Notes under the pieces: generated by a model
What the model saw: only the letters and a program-made list of their open reading frames with translations
Told to the model about the DNA's origin: nothing
Database searches by the model: none
Assembly (NCBI GenBank): GCA_040954595.2
Contig: CM082596.2
Coordinates: forward strand, 496,001-560,000
Reading direction: 5' to 3'
DNA: 64,000 nucleotides
Source: Balanoglossus misakiensis
Taxonomy: Eukaryota; Hemichordata
Translations under genes and position numbers: made by a program
Shown here: piece by piece, positions 38,401 through 50,690 of the stretch
Layout of the letters: each line of letters starts with the position of its first letter
How positions within the stretch are numbered: the first letter of the stretch is position 1

Positions 38401-40901
38401 ATTTCACTAATATACAAACCATAACTACAAATCCTACTCTGACTCAGCTCTTGCTACTTCCAAGCACTACCAAAAGCACCATATTTGGTCAAATCTAATC
38501 CTACCTCAAACAAAGCACCTCTATTTGCGCGGGACAATATCAAACTTACAAAGATCTTCAGAATATTTGATTTGAAATGTGTAGGCTTGAAGGAACTTGG
38601 GGAACTTATTTGAGACGTGACGGCTTGAGGGCAACTTCTACGACTTAACCCGGCAGTCGAATTGGCTCATTTTGTAAAGATTTATTGAATGTTCAGTAAA
38701 ACATTACTTCCGTAATTTCCTTCAAATTCAGAGCGAGATAAGATAAAAGTCCCAGCATCCTCGCCCAAAAGCGATCTTCAAATTCTATAAAATGCGAAAA
38801 ATTACAGCAATTCTGTCCATTCCAATCTCCAAGCAAATTAACACAGAGAGATAACGACTCGCAGATTAAAAATTAAAGATCAATTTAAGTTGCTACCGCT
38901 TTCAAAGACCGTCTAAAATTTCGCTTTCCGCTGTTATCTTGATACGCTCACAGGCATAATTTGCTGGTAGTTCTACGCGAATCGATGCAGTAATATTTGT
39001 TACCGCTGGAAGCCGGTCAAAATTAGCCGAACGATAAATATTACTTAGTCGCTCGTCGTAATCTATGGAAATAGAGCTCATCACTACAATGCATTATTGG
39101 AAATGTACCTCTGAAGTCAACTCACAAAAGTGGAAACATTCACGCTCTTATATTTTAGGGATTAAAGACGGACATTTTCACTTGGAAATTTAAAATGCAA
39201 TTAGTTCCAACGCTAATGTCTTAATGCAAAATTAATGCCGGTTTGCAAGTTTGTTGTTGAGTCACGTGTTCCTTATACACGTGTCATACGTCATACAAAT
39301 ATGAATAAATGTCAAAAATAATAGGAATGAAATCATGATACAGAAGATTTTCTTTTGACTATATGTGAATATCAAAGAAAAGTAATTAGTCCAAATTATT
39401 TCCTGGAACCACGACAAACAGATAGAGAGAGGGGGGCAGACAGATAGATGTACTTGTCAACTTTTACGCTGATTAGTAATTTTTTTGCAAAAGGTTACTG
39501 CCTGCTTACTTCCGGTAAAACATTTCTCAGATGTACGGAACGTCCTCTTAAATCGTTATCATCGCCCGTTTCACTAATATCATGTTGCGTTTCTCGCCTT
39601 TTCTGAGATCGACTTGTTATCGATCTTAATCATGCACAGTCTCCAAGGAAACGTGTTTATTTCCAATCAATTACCGCGGGAAACCAAGTTATAAAAAATT
39701 TAATTTTTCATCAGTCCGACCTTTGACCTCCTACTAGCCGAGACTCTTCTGGGGGCTGGCAATCGGGTGGATATCTTAATAATTTAATAATTTAGTAATG
39801 ATTTTTCATTAGTGAATTAATTTCAGAGTTTTATTTGAATGTAATTGATGGGATTATTCGTCACAGTCACTGTGTCAGGTTTTTGGGGAATCAGCGGGTC
39901 ACGTGACTGCATAACCTCGGAAGACAGTAAAACCGACGGTGAAAGGCTCATCAAGAATCGTCATAGTCCCGTGAGATCAAAACCACTGCGCCGAGATCTG
40001 ACGTTTTGAAAATTGCTTATTGATTTGATTTGCTTCTGCTGTTCTTTCCAAGTTAGCCTCGTCCCGTTATTAAAAAGATTAAATTATCTTGCGTCACGTG
40101 GTACAGAACAATCTCGTGAACATGCCAACAGTTAAAGCTAGTGGGGCTTTAACCAAACATTATACATGAAGATGACGGGTATTTCTTGATCACACCAACG
40201 TCTTTTCTACATGGATTATCCTGCAGTTATGTTTTCTTGGTCTGAGTGAGAAGTTGCTTGTATTGTCTTGCTTAAGTAGCGACACATGATTGAATAACAA
40301 ACTCCACTCACAAGTTCCTGTCGTTATAAACTACATGTAAGAATCGTTTCACACATAGAGTTACTCAGTCTATAAACACGAGTGTGCATTTATGTCCTTA
40401 AATGTAAGCTAAAATAAAAGTGAAAAAATCAAGACTATTGCTACTATTGATGATTGGTTATACAGCTAGCGTTCAAACATAAAAATAAATAATCTAGGTT
40501 CAAACACACCCCTGGGCTGATTATCAGGCATGATAACATGTTCTACATTATGATTGATAGACATTTCTGTGAAATGACCATAGTTAGTGGGCATAGTGAC
40601 GACAGTAAATTGAAATATACTTTATAGGATTTTCAAATCATAGTCTCCCTAAAACAAAAGACACAAACGAATATACGGTAAAACGACTTTGTTAATATAC
40701 AACAGTGTAGTGTAATAATATAAACGAGTTGCTACAAAGGTGAGCGACAAAAAAGTTATCGTGTTGAATCAAAATCCAAAACACGAAGTGAAAGAGAGGC
40801 AGAAAAGGCCAACAGACTAGCCAGTCAGAAAGCTAGACCACACAACCATGGATGCACCCACAGTTCCATCGGTTCCTGAATGTGTGTTAAAGGTACACAT
40901 C

Positions 40902-41175
40902 CACGTGATGTATTACAATCGCATGAGTCTTCCGTCCTTCACGTTGCCCGGTCTGTGGGTACATAACCCAGTGATATTGGGAAGCCCTAACCCTAAGCAG
41001 ATCCAATCCTATCCACGTTAATTGGGTCTGTGTAGATAATATTTCATGGTCACACAGCCATGTTTGTATCTACCAGCGACAGTTTTATATCATTCCACGT
41101 GATGTTTAATGATCACGTGGATGATAAACTGGGTCCAACCGAGGATTTTACATGCTCTCCAGATGATGTCACGTG
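40902..41175. promoter_or_regulatory. Cluster of four CACGTG E-boxes
   Basis: CACGTG occurs at 40902-40907, 41096-41101, 41114-41119 and 41170-41175. All four share an extended CCACGTGA context, two on each strand. Sites two and three form an inverted pair, CCACGTGATG...GATCACGTGG. Such sites bind bHLH-ZIP and bHLH-PAS factors. Confidence 0.4.
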
Positions 41176-41439
41176 GTTAATCGTAATACATTTTACGGTC
41201 GAACCGATGTTATTAGATTATTCTGAAAACTGTATAACCATATCCAGGGATAATATCTCACGACCCTTTAGATAATTAAATTTGAGCTACTAGAACATAT
41301 TTCACATAAACCTTTCATTGCACCGAGTTGACTCTTCCATGAGTGCGTTTTTAATAGAGCGCATCATTGCGTTTCATAGAAGAAAAAACAGAAATTATTA
41401 CGTTTTAAAGTTTGTGTGTAATGCGGATGATATCATCAT

Positions 41440-41900
41440 GTAAAGAGCACAGGAATCGATGACATCATCATTCTTGTTATGGAGACTGTGATTGATCACA
41501 TTTATCCTTATCACATCATAATGACGTAACTATTAATAGTAGAAACGTTACAGTTGATGACATCACTAAATCTATCATATCATATCATTTCATGTCAAGA
41601 CATACTCCCTACAGAACAAACTGGGTCCGTTACATCATAGCCGAGACCGATTGCGTCACTACAGCCCGTGTGAAACATGCTAAAACATAGCATCATCAAA
41701 GTCCGTGTAGAAAACACCCAGATTAATTACGTCATCATCACAATTAATACGAAATAGGGAGATTACATCACCAAAGTTGTTATTTGTTTTAACACCACCA
41801 AAAACTGTTTCCATATCATCACAGTTCATGTCAAAGCCACTGAGAGCAACCACGTCATCACAATTCATGATGGGAACTTCAGAATGAAATGACTGATGTT
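41440..41900. repeat. Degenerate minisatellite of about 40 bp with ACGTCATCA core
   Basis: CATCA cores recur at 41694, 41736, 41766, 41817 and 41856, with similar GACATCATC/ACATCAT cores leftward to about 41440. The best pair, CATCACAGTTCATG (41817) and CATCACAATTCATG (41856), is 39 bp apart. The minus strand reads as a chance peptide with repeated NCDD units, which reflects the DNA repeat and not a real protein. Confidence 0.55.
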
Positions 41901-44877
41901 TTGACTCCCAATTATCTAATAGAAGCACGATATGTCACACCAGTAGCTACTTTATGGTTCTAGTCATAGAATGTTATCACTGTGACCGCTGTTTGTGACA
42001 CTACACATCACACTGCTGATTTTCGTTTTCGCCTCATTTTGACACTTGATTTCGGTCGTGTCTCGTGAGAGTCCGACAACAAACCTGTAAATATGAACAC
42101 TTCAGAGTCCGTACTATTGTTCCATGTTAATCATTTTCAACGGATCGTGCAACAGACGGCAATTTTAGTCCTGAAAGTAGTCAATATCGACACAAAGCCG
42201 AGATGTCACGTCTTTTCACTTCATAAAATGACTATGTTAATAACTCTCATCCGATCCGTGCAGATGACGAGATAAGACCCAAAAAAGCGTGAACGAAACG
42301 AATCATGTCTTGGAAAGAAGGCGACACAGAATTAGAATTATAAAGTGGTTCGCCATTTGAGCTGATCACGACTGATGTTAGTGAGCAGTAGGTTACTTTT
42401 GATCGAAAAATCAAGATCATCACATCAATGGTTCAAACTCGGTTAACAATATAATTAGAAACTAGAGAAAGGACCCAATCCAGAATTAATATGCCAACCT
42501 GATATTGCCTGTCTCTGTTTTCATCTCCTCCCATTAAAAACACAACGAAATAGGGATTTTAAAATTGAAAGATAACTCCATAATCGTTTCATTTCAATCA
42601 TTTATAGTAATAATTCCTCTATTGCTTCGAAACAGAAGAAATGGGAGCCCTACCATAATATGCAGTCTGTGGCTGCAGTTGTTATTTCCTATGGATAAAA
42701 GGCCAGCCACAAAGTCGAGTGGGAGCACTTGAATTGTGAGCACGGCAGTGGAAATGCAAAACAAAGTTGTATGAATTGGTATTACTTTACTCCACTCATT
42801 CATCACAGTCACCTGTCAGAACGCGGAGTGGCGGGGCCGGCAGGCGTATAATTTTGGCGGCGACGGTTCGTCTAATTGCCGGAGGGCAAGCATTTTCATC
42901 ACCTATTGGTTTTATCGAATTCTCTAGCCATTTCGGATGAGTATCTTTGATTCTATAATTACATAAGACACAGAAGGCCCATGATTAATGATACACGTTT
43001 TTGTCAAGCAAAAGTGTACCCAGATCGGTTTTAGAGCCGCGCTATAAGACTTGCTAGAACAGAGCGACATAGTTGTAACGTTACAGTCACCAACGGTGCA
43101 TCCAAATTGACCCGCCTCGCGTCTGAGAATTTACAGTCCACAGAAAAACAAATACGTTAGCAAATTAATTGAATTTGTTTTACGTATCCGTCTGGCGGGT
43201 AGCGAGGTAATCACAACAGCCTATGACGAGAAAACACACTTCACACTCAAGTGTTTAGTTTCGCCCCAAGCGCCGAAATGTTCAATGGCCTCTTAATTTC
43301 GTTGTGAAACAGACATCAGGGTTGTAAGTTTCATTTGCGAAGTGACGAGATATTTCGCCTGTAAATTAAATGTGATCAGAGTCAAGTATACGGGGCTTCT
43401 CGCTTTAACTTCCTAATTTATAGAAGTATCACCATTAAGCAGTCGTCAAACTAGCATTTGTATGAAATATTCAAACCCTGTACTTTCCCGTGTCGTTCAT
43501 CATAGCGATCACTTTTCGGGAGAAAATGGATTTGGCATATATTCACTTAGTCGCGTTAAGACCCGGTGTGTGCTATTGAAGGTCGCATTGTGAAGTGAAA
43601 GCAACAAACGGATTTCAGTTGAAGCCGACACAGATAAGAGGAGGATTTAAGACAACTGCTCAATATTCAAGTATCCTTCATCAAATGAACAAAACAAACA
43701 AAACTAAGGCTTTCAAACGGCTTAGCGTAGACCGATAATTCACCCTCAACGCCTATTGTCTTCATTAGTGCGTTCGGCATGTGCTCTTCTGCGACAAGAC
43801 CGCTCGCTGTGAACTCGCTAATATTTGCGATAGCAGACAAAATTGTGATCTGTTTAGTGATGAGGTGCTAATTGGTGATAATGACCGGCGGTGTACAAAT
43901 CCTTAACGTTATTACTAATTGTTATACTCACAAACATAATTAGATTGACAAATTAACGTAATTAACGAGAATTCGACGGACGGAATTGCAGATCAGATTT
44001 CTGAGTGTTACAGATGTTGGTAAAATTTGCATCTATTTTGATTTTTATCAGTTGCTCAGTGAGAGGAAAGAACCGCTTTTAATTCAGATTTTTCACAAAT
44101 TTCTGCAGCAAAAAGAGCGTGATGCACGATGACTCTAGCGTCGCCAGATAAAAGCGTCACAACCACAAACGTGCACCCTAGACTAAATTTTGTTTTTCCT
44201 GTTTCTGACACTATTCAAAATTTCCAGATTCGTGGCGGATACTCACAGACTGTTCCAAAAGGCACATCTCACAGTTGCCATTTCCCAAGATAACAAATCG
44301 ACCCCAATTTAGCGATTTATGCATTACAGTTTAAATGTATATCTCACTAAATTGTTCTTTTCAAACGTACACGTGTAAATTTCTTTGTGTTATTTGCAGA
44401 GAAAAAGAATGAATTTGGCAGCCTTCTGAATTGCTTCTACTTTTCACCAATTGTTCGGCTGGTTTTGACCTCTTTTAGCAGACTGACTCGTGCTCTTTTG
44501 AAATGGCCCGTTTTTCCACAACGTCCACGAACAAAACGCTCAAGAGGAGAATATTTTATATAACTTAATGTCTCTTGCTCACTCTCAGCCTGTCAATGTC
44601 TTTCGGGAAGGAGTTGCTGCCACGTTGCATGAGAGCGCACCCGAGCGGACCCAACAGTTAAAGTATCAGCGCGCTGGTTTTCTACCATCTTTAATTTCAG
44701 TTTGTTCGCGATTCTCGTCACCACGGCGGGTATGACGGGAAAATGACTGTGCGATGTGTCAACTGTTGCTGTCATCTGAGAAATACAACTCGGAGTAAAT
44801 CTTTTTTTTATAGATTCGCATCATTTTTAGTGGAACAAAAAACATTGACCAAAGTTGATATTTTCTTCCCTATCTTG

Positions 44878-44909
44878 CTTTACATCCCGCTGATCACGGG
44901 GATGTAAAG
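44878..44909. repeat. Perfect 11-bp inverted repeat with 10-nt loop
   Basis: CTTTACATCCC (44878-44888) and GGGATGTAAAG (44899-44909) are exact reverse complements. Confidence 0.8.
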
Positions 44910-45203
44910 TTGATGTTTCCTATATTCATGCCTATCGGTGGCATTTCCTATGGTGGGAGGAAACCTCCATACACTACAATGATGTTTCCTATGCTCGGGG
45001 CAAACTACAGCCGTAACATCAACCAACACGCGATGCTTGAGAAATTTGGCCCCTAACAACCCATACTTATGTTAAATTGGATGAAACACGGCGTTGTTGA
45101 TCTCATTTCCACGGGCATGGACGAACGACCCCCGGTTACACAGTTGACGTGCACGTAGAATCAGATCTTCGCCGTCAGCCAAGCAGAACATCTGTGCGAA
45201 CAT

Positions 45204-45253
45204 CCATCGAACCACGGTCCCTATATTAATGTAATAGAGGGACTGTGGTCGAG
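45204..45253. repeat. Long near-perfect hairpin (about 23 paired bases, 3-nt loop)
   Basis: ACCACGGTCCCTATATTA (45211-45228) pairs with TAATAGAGGGACTGTGGT (45232-45249) with one mismatch and one G:U pair. Pairing extends outward through CC-TCGA with two one-base bulges. The three-base loop argues against an ordinary microRNA precursor. Confidence 0.75.
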
Positions 45254-48200
45254 GTAAAAAGCCTGCGCGCTCCGAATGTCGCCGAGCGCAACACACCAAA
45301 GTTGCAATCAAGGCTTGACAAACATTAGAAACGATCAGTTCACCCCGACAATGGCAACAATTTTCTTGTCCGATCTTTGACTAATTCATCGGATGAGTAT
45401 TGGGCAAGTGGGCCATTATTTATCTCTGTGTTACAAACACCACTTCAGCAGAGACGCCGAAACGTTTCAGCGAACAGTGCAGGTCATGTGACCGGTTTAG
45501 ATGCACACATTGATCAGAGAACCTCCACTTGCTATTGGTTGCAATGGTAATCACCGCTCGGAGAAAGTGGTCGTTTTTATCGACGAACAATAGTTTTCAC
45601 TGATGTTAGAGGGGAACCGCCTTAATGTCGGAGGTGACGCGCTCACTGTAGTGGCCTTTCAATAACGACTTCCACTAAATAAATTGGTCGCCGGGTGTCT
45701 ATAATCTTTTGTGTGAACTGACACGAGGTTTGTCCCCACAAATACTGTCAGGGTTTCTTGCCAGGGTTTTGTAAATCAAAATTGGTGGGCTTTGCAATGC
45801 TACGACTAAAACTGTGGGTACTGTGTGCACTCCACTAAATTCAGCGCCCTCCACAAAGAATAGTCGCTGTACACATCTTTGGGAAGTAGCCAGCTATATC
45901 AACATGTCTGCTGCGGCTCAATATGAACCCATACATGTATACTTGTTGAAAGAAACGTTTACACGATAAAAAGGTAATTTATCCCAAGTAGTCACAGACA
46001 GTTTAAAACCACGACAACGAGATGATTTAGTCAACGTTCTTGAAAGTTGACTGCACATCACGTGACAAAAACTCTGCAAACGTAGAAAAAGTTATAAAGG
46101 CGCGACGGATCCACAAACCATATGTTCAAAACATAAAGACTCATGTTGATAATATTAACTACAAGTGTACGACAGATCACATCTCGAGTTTCATCACTTC
46201 CAAACGTCGAAAAGATATTCTGGAACCTGGTTGTCAAAGTTTGCAGCCTGGTCACTCAAGGCGACCTAAAGGCCTGCTGTTTTCAAATAATTCATTGAGT
46301 TTGTCCAAGCCCTCTTAAAAGTGGGATGGAACCGTTCATTGTCTGCGGCGTAATAGTCTTTCCGATTCGTTTTTGTCAGCATATTTATCGATCTAACCTT
46401 TTGAAACCGGTCTAATTATAGGAAAATTCAATCGTTCTCAGTGTACCATTGAAGTACCGAAATTGGGCCACCTTATTAGCTTGTCCAAGCGATTCCGTCT
46501 CTGCCAGCAAAATGCCGGACTGAGATTTAAAAGTTAACTGCTCATTTCAAAACAAGAGAAAAGTCTGCCGAGAAAACCGAGCTGTGTTTTGGGGACAAGT
46601 GGTTGGTTGCCTCACACGCCGGCCCTGCCGAGAATGTGGGGGAGATATTGGAAGACATAGCCTGTGTCCGTGATTAAACAGTGTGTAAGTTACGTGCATT
46701 GGGTAGGAAAGTGGAGACTGACAAAGAGAACAAGCACTCCAGTGCACATTGCTAGTGTATTCACAGCCTGCTAAAGATTGTTCGCTTGATTGCATCTCTG
46801 CGCTGTGTTCACCATTTTGAAGAGGGGGTTTGGTTGATAGCGATTTTAGCCGTGCAATTTGGGCGTCGCATTGAGACCAAAACAGTCTCTCATCACCGGG
46901 ATTATCGTAAAATCTCCACTTCCTTTGTTACGTGCACTTCTGTCGCAAACACAGCCATTGGACAACTTCGGTCTCATTTCAAAGATCCGTTCCACGTAGT
47001 TTTTTTCTTGTAAAATATATAGCTGTGTGGATATCATCTGACAAAAGCAAAGCCATTAGATGTTTGGAAGCGAATTCTAACACAGAGAAATATCTATTCC
47101 CGGACTTGGTAAAACTTTTGCAGTTTTACTGAGGCAATTACGGACCCATTTGGCGGGGGTGCTTTAAGATTAAGCAGAGCAGAGAAAATAGTCGCCCGCG
47201 GAGGTTTTCTAAGCTGTAGTAAGCAAATAGGTTTGTCTAAGAATGATGGCCGATGCTGTATACGCATGATAACCTCATTATACCATCTAGTACTATCAGA
47301 CTAACATCTGTAGTAGTATGGCCTTAAAGCCAGGCACGGCTAATCAATCGTTGCAACCAAACACTGTCAGTGCCAACAACACCAGAACGACATAGTCTCT
47401 CATTTTTTGCAGCATTTACACATGTTTAGATTGATTGCATTTGCCTCAGTCTATTTCGGGTGTAACTGCTTTGAGAAAGACCAGTAAAATGTTCTGATTT
47501 TTTTGTTGTCGTTCCGTGGCCACTAGTTGTGTTTTGTACGCTTCAAATGCGCTCACAGACGTGTTTGCTCTGCATGACTTGAGTACGGGCGCCCAGTGAC
47601 GCAGTCTGCTTACTGGGACCGGCAATCTGTATAATTAGATCGGCGATTCCGCAATCTGTTGTCCGTTTCCAGTCGCACCGTGTTTAATTTCCAATTTCAG
47701 CGAGGCATCTGAGATCAATTATATTTCCGTTGTGTTGGTTTTACTTAATGTGAACTGTAAACAAAGAACATCTCCTTTCCAGTCTGATAAGCTGTTTTGA
47801 AATCTCAAAGTTAATGCTGTTTTAGGTATTAATTTTTCTCTACATGACGCTGTCAGAGTCATTCGACTCTTTGGTCGACAAAACCATCATGTATCGTAGT
47901 AAACAAAATAAAACCATGGGAAATGTGATGTTTTCTTTAATTAGCGGCCAGTTGAATAAAAAAAATCAGTCAGAAGTCGACGTTAGGTAGTCTCGTCTGT
48001 AGGGAGCATTCAGTTGTGTCTGAGGCTTTTGTCTTGACTGCCAACGTTTTACATAGTGTGGCCTTTTCCGTCTTCCGCAAGTCTTATTCCAGAGCACTAG
48101 CCCACTGAGCTTCTATTGTCTCCATTCACAACGCACCGAAAAGATCCAAACGTAACGAGAAGAAAGGGCCAAGGGAGACGAGCTGTCCCATTTGTGAAGA

Positions 48201-50644
48201 GCCTTACGCCGCAAATTGAAAGAAAACAAACGTACTTAGTAATTAAGAAGGTGTCGCATACTTGAGCAAACAAATATGCAAACAAGGTGTACAAAAGGAA
48301 GGACGTGAATAGTTGTGTTACACAAGCAAGCCGCTCAACACCGCTCCACTTGTTGGGTGCTACACACACAGGTAATTGAGGGCGAAGTGTAAATATATAC
48401 ATACTAAATCGTAAAATAAACACCTAGAGAACGACTCTATTTACCCAGGTCAAATAAGAAGGAGTGTCGAGCGTAGCGGGTCGTCAGCCTGTGTCTATTC
48501 TCAATTCCTGGGAGACCCAAGGATAGAACGCTGGACTCAAGAGAAGCTGTCTTCAAGTAAGTTACTTGTTTTTCTGCTTTCTGTTTTATGGGATAGAGTG
48601 CTCGTGACTCAACCTGTCTGTTGTCATTATTGCTAAATCTTAGTTTTCATATCATTTTGTGGACTGAAACGTTTTAGTTATCGTGTTTTATGTTTCCATC
48701 TCATTCTCTTGCAAAAAGACGTCAGTCCGCGTTTCTCAATCTGCGTTTACAGCTATTTTGGTCTCTAGCTTCAACAAAGGAAAAAATTGTTTAATAAATT
48801 TTTAGAGTTAAAAATAACTTCCATTGGGATGGACGATATAACCTACTCTGAACTTTAGACAAGACTTTATAAATTTCTGCGTGTGGCGTGCTTGACGGCG
48901 TAAGACCAGTAGCTACTACCAAGTGTCATATTCCACCAAAACAAACATTACAAACCCCTAAGGCTTACGGTCAATACTTTTACGATATGTACACTGACTT
49001 GCTACATTACTACAAATTTGCTTATCTGGACACGGCATTAACCTGGCGACATTTATAGAGTGTGAATTTTCTTTCAATGTTGTTGATCTGGCACCGTCAC
49101 AAATTTGGTCAACACAGCTGCATGTAGACACGCGTGCCATAGTAAAGCGCGAAGTGAATTTTGGGCGCAGCAGATGGTATGAAGCCGTGGGCACGAGTTT
49201 CGACTTCACGCGGTTGACACGCATAACACTAATACCGATTAGTGCGTGTTTGGCAAAGACCTGGCGAAATTTGATATGTAAAATGTATTTGTGTGGGTTA
49301 GTATGGGTCGTTTCGCTGGGGTTAATATTCAGAACGTCTGGTGGGCCGACATAGAGGTGCTAATGGTTTGATTGGGTACTAGCTGAAAGAACGTCTACTG
49401 CAGCTCACTTCTGAATTATGGTAATGTAATTCCATCGCTAATCTGGCGTAACGAGGGAAAAAAGTCCTGGATATAGCGCAAATAGAGCAATAGTCATGGA
49501 TGAAACTGTTGAGGGAAAAGTCTCACGAAATGCCGAGGCAAGGAAAGCTAGCGTGGAGTAGATTCTGGCAGCTGCTTAAATGGCTTTTCAGATCGATTGA
49601 ATCGAAGTACTTATGGTTTTTATTTGTGTGTCTAAATGCTTAGTGAATTTGAAAAGAAAAAACCAACAGTGTGAGTGGGGTGGTTGTCAAACTATCCCAG
49701 TGTATCCCTGCTCAATTTTACTACAGTTTTTTTTTCTCGGCGTGTTTAGCACATTCTGATTCCCGGGCCGTTTATGGGCCACGCTGATGATGTTAGAGAG
49801 AGGGTGGCGTCCCCCTCCCCCTCGACGCCCCATGACACACCCTCGGCCTCCCAAAAGGAAGACCAGTAACGCCTATGAGCCCTACTGATAGTTAGCAGTC
49901 TTGTTGAGCAAAACGCTTTACCAGCAAACGGCTTTGTCCTTCATCAATGGACTATTGTCGAATGTGAGTGTTTTGAGAAAACTGGCTGAGCCCTGGCGCT
50001 ATGTCACGCAGGCGCTCTGCTGGCCGCAATAGCCGCTTGCAGACTGACCACTTAGAGCTGTCAGCATTATTGCTCTTGTTTTCAACGAGATAGAGTAAAC
50101 AATTAACAACAAAATAGGTGACAGCCACAAACACGTGTAGAAACACTTAGAAGACTGTCAAGGTTCCACTTGTCGATAATAGCATCGATCTAACCCATGG
50201 TGTACAGGAAATCTTGGGCCGTTTAATAAGCAGTAGAGACTATCAAGAAAAGCCTTAGAAATAGGGATGCTTTATGATAGAATATCGCCTCGGGCCACAG
50301 CCCATTTTACATTGAATAGAAGCTGTGCTTGAAGAAAGAACACCACATGTCATTTTTTCCATCGCCTGATTTCTGAAGCGTTTCCACCAAATCAAATCAA
50401 TTTGGAGACCCAGCGACGACCATCCTTAACGCATTTCCTCATTGGAAATAAATCGGTTTGCATTTCCATGGCAAGAAAATCAAGTGATTGAGAAAGAGAA
50501 GTTGTGTCTACTGGCAGGTGGAGCAATCGATTGAGGTAAAGGGGGCCTTCATCAAGCCTATTGTCACCACCAAGTGGCAGTTTACTAGGTTTGAAACACC
50601 CCCTTATTTAGATTACTTGAGATAGCAAGGTGCCGATGCAGTAA

Positions 50645-50690
50645 TTGGCTGCCCGCCCCCGGGGCCCGCCCTACCCCGGTTTCCACACAA
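50645..50690. promoter_or_regulatory. GC-rich patch with Sp/KLF-type GC boxes
   Basis: GCCCGCCCCCGGGGCCCGCC followed by CTACCCCGG stands out in AT-rich DNA. It holds two CCCGCCC-type motifs matching the sites predicted for the Sp fingers encoded on both sides. It is about 1.9 kb upstream of the Sp6-9 start codon. Confidence 0.4.

Noticed and set aside
40985-40999. Two CCCTAA telomere-like units
   Set aside because: Only two copies; expected by chance in a window this size.
41680-41928. 82-aa minus-strand ORF with repeated NCDD motifs
   Set aside because: The peptide repeat simply reflects the 40-bp DNA minisatellite; no start context, splice partners or family resemblance.
45204-45253. microRNA precursor
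   Set aside because: The stem is strong but the loop is only three bases and the stem too short for typical Drosha/Dicer processing; kept as an unexplained hairpin instead.
49797-49850. G-rich minus-strand tract as a G-quadruplex
   Set aside because: G runs are present but loop lengths of about 8, 6 and 1 make it a weak candidate.
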